The translations under genes and the position numbers were made by a program. The notes under the pieces are model-generated. The model worked only from the letters and a program-made list of their open reading frames with translations. It was not told the DNA's origin and did no database searches. This document shows, one piece after another, positions 13,542 through 14,537 of a stretch of DNA of 14,537 nucleotides (positions within the stretch are counted from its first letter, which is position 1; each line of letters begins with the position of its first letter). The stretch lies in the NCBI GenBank assembly GCA_019594025.1, contig JAFDUB010000035.1, positions 1 to 14,537 of the forward strand. The letters run 5' to 3'. This DNA comes from Thermoplasmata archaeon. Its GTDB lineage: Archaea; Thermoplasmatota; Thermoplasmata; Halarchaeoplasmatales; Halarchaeoplasmataceae.

Positions 13542-13673
13542 CTAACCGCTATTATTAAGGATCGATTTAAGGATATCTAAGTGAACTACACCGCCCCAAG
13601 TGACGTTGCTTCCTACGAGTACAATGCCTGTTTGTCGTAGATTATCAACAAAACGTTGATAGGCTGTCCACAA
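13542..13673 (-). CDS. Very small hypothetical protein (43 aa)
   Basis: A frame of 43 residues from TTG 13673 that reads like a genuine amphipathic small protein (WTAYQRFVDNLRQTG, then IVLVGSNVTWGGVVHLDIL). Codon choice is mixed and natural, without the oddities of a shadow frame. It begins 20 bp after the stop of the membrane-protein gene on the same strand, as an operon partner would. It fills most of the otherwise empty 162 bp before trmJ. The open frame continues upstream without a start codon to a stop near 13707, so it could also be the tail of an older, longer gene. No SD and no recognised family. Confidence 0.42.
   Translation of the reverse strand: MWTAYQRFVDNLRQTGIVLVGSNVTWGGVVHLDILKSILNNSG
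13551..13560 (-). promoter_or_regulatory. TATA box for the trmJ-like gene
   Basis: The minus strand reads CCTTAATAAT, centred about 25 nt before ATG 13531, so the message is probably leaderless. The box lies within the last codons of the small ORF 13542-13673, so reading that ORF and starting trmJ use the same DNA. Confidence 0.5.
13643..13661. other. Hairpin TATCAAC/GTTGATA
   Basis: A perfect 7-bp inverted repeat with a 5-base loop (AAAAC), inside the small ORF 13542-13673 and about 33 bp after the membrane-protein stop codon. It might end or process that transcript, or be incidental. No T-run follows on the minus strand. Confidence 0.35.
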
Positions 13674-13693
13674 GTCATTCGGGGATAGGTAGC

Positions 13694-14341
13694 TTAAAAG
13701 TCGGCGACTTCTCCGACGTTACCTGGATTTAATGGGAATAAGTACGTTTTTTCCCTTTCAACTAAAAATAGCAATTCAGGTTCCCCCTCGGGACCTTCGA
13801 TTTCCCGATGCCTGAAACCGAAGGCTCTCACTATGGGAAAGGGAGCAAGATAGGTATAAGTCACTATTATTCTCCGGTCACGCAAGGTATAAACCGCAAG
13901 ACGGCCTGGTACTGATGTGAGCTCGTCGAAATTTACTTTCTCATCGATCTCTTCGAAGTGCCATCTTCCGGGATTTTCCTTCATCTGCTCTATAATGTAT
14001 TCTGAATCATATGACGGTCCGAGTGAATGAATAACCGGATCTATTATTGCGGGATTAAATACGGTACCTCCAATAACTTCATGTCTTATCTGTTCATCCA
14101 TAAATTCAGACGAGCTGAATCCCCAAAGCGGAAGAGCGACCAAAATAAAGGCCGTGAATATCACCGACGTTTTCTGGGCAATTGTCCTTGCCTTTCGAAT
14201 ATCTTTTTTACCTCGATTTTTATCCCATCTATTTTGAACGATATCAAGGTAACCTACATCGTTCCAAAGTTTCCAGGACACGGCGATCAGCCCGGCGGGT
14301 ATCAGAAGGTAGTAAACAGCAAATAGGACAAATCTAAGCAT
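13694..14341 (-). CDS. Two-helix membrane protein of unknown function
   Basis: 215 residues with two hydrophobic helices, about 3-25 (FVLFAVYYLLIPAGLIAVSW) and 58-76 (TSVIFTAFILVALPLWGF). Between them is a basic loop (RWDKNRGKKDIRKARTIAQK), so the loop is probably cytoplasmic and the C-terminal ~135 residues external. That soluble part is acidic and beta-rich in appearance (AVYTLRDRRIIVTYTYLAP, EPELLFLVEREKTYLFPL). No family is recognised and no catalytic motif is seen. The start ATG 14341 is fixed by a strong TATA box centred 26-27 nt upstream. A perfect palindrome lies between box and start, so the gene is probably under repressor control. A 43-residue ORF follows 20 bp downstream. Confidence 0.75.
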   Translation of the reverse strand: MLRFVLFAVYYLLIPAGLIAVSWKLWNDVGYLDIVQNRWDKNRGKKDIRKARTIAQKTSVIFTAFILVALPLWGFSSSEFMDEQIRHEVIGGTVFNPAIIDPVIHSLGPSYDSEYIIEQMKENPGRWHFEEIDEKVNFDELTSVPGRLAVYTLRDRRIIVTYTYLAPFPIVRAFGFRHREIEGPEGEPELLFLVEREKTYLFPLNPGNVGEVADF

Positions 14342-14358
14342 GTGTATGAATTACACAT
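14340..14358. promoter_or_regulatory. Operator-like palindrome over the start of the membrane-protein gene
   Basis: ATGTGTA-TGAAT-TACACAT: a perfect 7-bp inverted repeat with a 5-base spacer. It lies between the TATA box and the ATG and overlaps the start codon. A dimeric repressor bound here would block initiation. Confidence 0.5.
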
Positions 14359-14361
14359 ACT

Positions 14362-14372
14362 GATTTATAAAG
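14362..14372 (-). promoter_or_regulatory. TATA box for the membrane-protein gene
   Basis: The minus strand reads CTTTATAAATC, close to the archaeal consensus and centred 26-27 nt before ATG 14341. There is no SD, so a leaderless mRNA is predicted. Confidence 0.7.
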
Positions 14373-14486
14373 TTTCTTAATAGTGGAGTAGGTTACGGCT
14401 TCATCCCGAAAGTCTAGCGAATTTCTTTCCGTTAGAAATATGATTAAAAGAAGGGACAATTTGATATAGTTTAAACTCTGATAACG

Positions 14487-14505
14487 TATTGCGGTTTTCG
14501 CAATA
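14487..14505. other. Hairpin TATTGCG/CGCAATA in the terminal spacer
   Basis: A perfect 7-bp stem with loop GTTTT. It lies in the last ~195 bases, where no gene can be called with confidence. A possible GTG start at 14516 runs off the window. The hairpin could be an operator or leader structure for a gene beginning beyond the edge, or the end of one on the minus strand. Confidence 0.35.
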
Positions 14506-14537
14506 GGGTGGACTTGTGGTGTTATTCAACTTTGGTC

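Noticed and set aside
13613..13678. 21-residue ORF from ATG 13678 (minus), overlapping the 43-residue ORF
   Set aside because: It is shorter, has no SD and lies in a different frame from the more protein-like ORF. Probably chance.
1..14537. CRISPR array or complete insertion sequence
   Set aside because: No regularly spaced short repeats were seen, and no transposase or integrase reading frame was found. The only sizeable repeats are the inverted pair at the left end and the tRNA-derived pair.

Overview
The window looks archaeal and most probably euryarchaeal. The evidence is a ribosomal protein S3Ae gene, a methanogen-type (class 2) seryl-tRNA synthetase, an archaeal-type NMN adenylyltransferase, a tRNA-Ser gene with an intron at 37/38 framed by a bulge-helix-bulge and with no encoded CCA, frequent AGA/AGG arginine codons, and TATA boxes centred about 27 nt before start codons. 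No species is named, because no gene here settles it. Most genes that begin a transcript look leaderless. Genes inside operons carry Shine-Dalgarno (SD) sequences.

Layout. 1-82 is a perfect inverted copy of 302-383 that cuts off the S3Ae gene, which looks like a contig-end chimera. 83-2141 (minus): S3Ae and SerS2. 2251-3601 (plus): a tight three-gene cassette of CBS-pair plus zinc ribbon, V4R and Roadblock, which looks like a small sensory or regulatory unit. 3603-4574 (minus): a fused NMN adenylyltransferase and CinA/PncC-type amidase for NAD salvage. 4726-4965 (plus): the N-terminal piece of a cyanophycin synthetase-like gene, running tail-to-tail into a complete cyanophycinase gene (4903-5742, minus). 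5755-6225 has no convincing protein gene. It holds two copies of a 3'-tRNA-plus-flank repeat around a hairpin-rich segment. 6226-6361 (minus): intron-containing tRNA-Ser(UGA).

6427-8752 (plus): two radical SAM genes, one with a B12-binding-like N-domain. Facing them is a small possible gene (8712-8918) and a UbiA-family prenyltransferase with an unusual roughly 230-residue membrane extension (8972-10519, minus). These three enzymes suggest an uncharacterised lipid or quinone-like pathway. 10549-12204 (minus): PheT, divergent from ScpB (12293-12823, plus). 12827-13531 (minus): TrmJ-like SPOUT methyltransferase. 13542-14341 (minus): a very small ORF and a two-helix membrane protein with an operator-like palindrome at its start. 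The last ~195 bases have no gene that can be called.

The core-information genes (S3Ae, SerS, tRNA-Ser, PheT, ScpB, TrmJ) are interleaved with accessory ones. The most unusual items are the NMNAT-PncC fusion, the cut-off cyanophycin synthetase beside cyanophycinase, the CBS/V4R/Roadblock cassette, the radical SAM pair with the extended UbiA, and the hairpin array between the tRNA-derived repeats.
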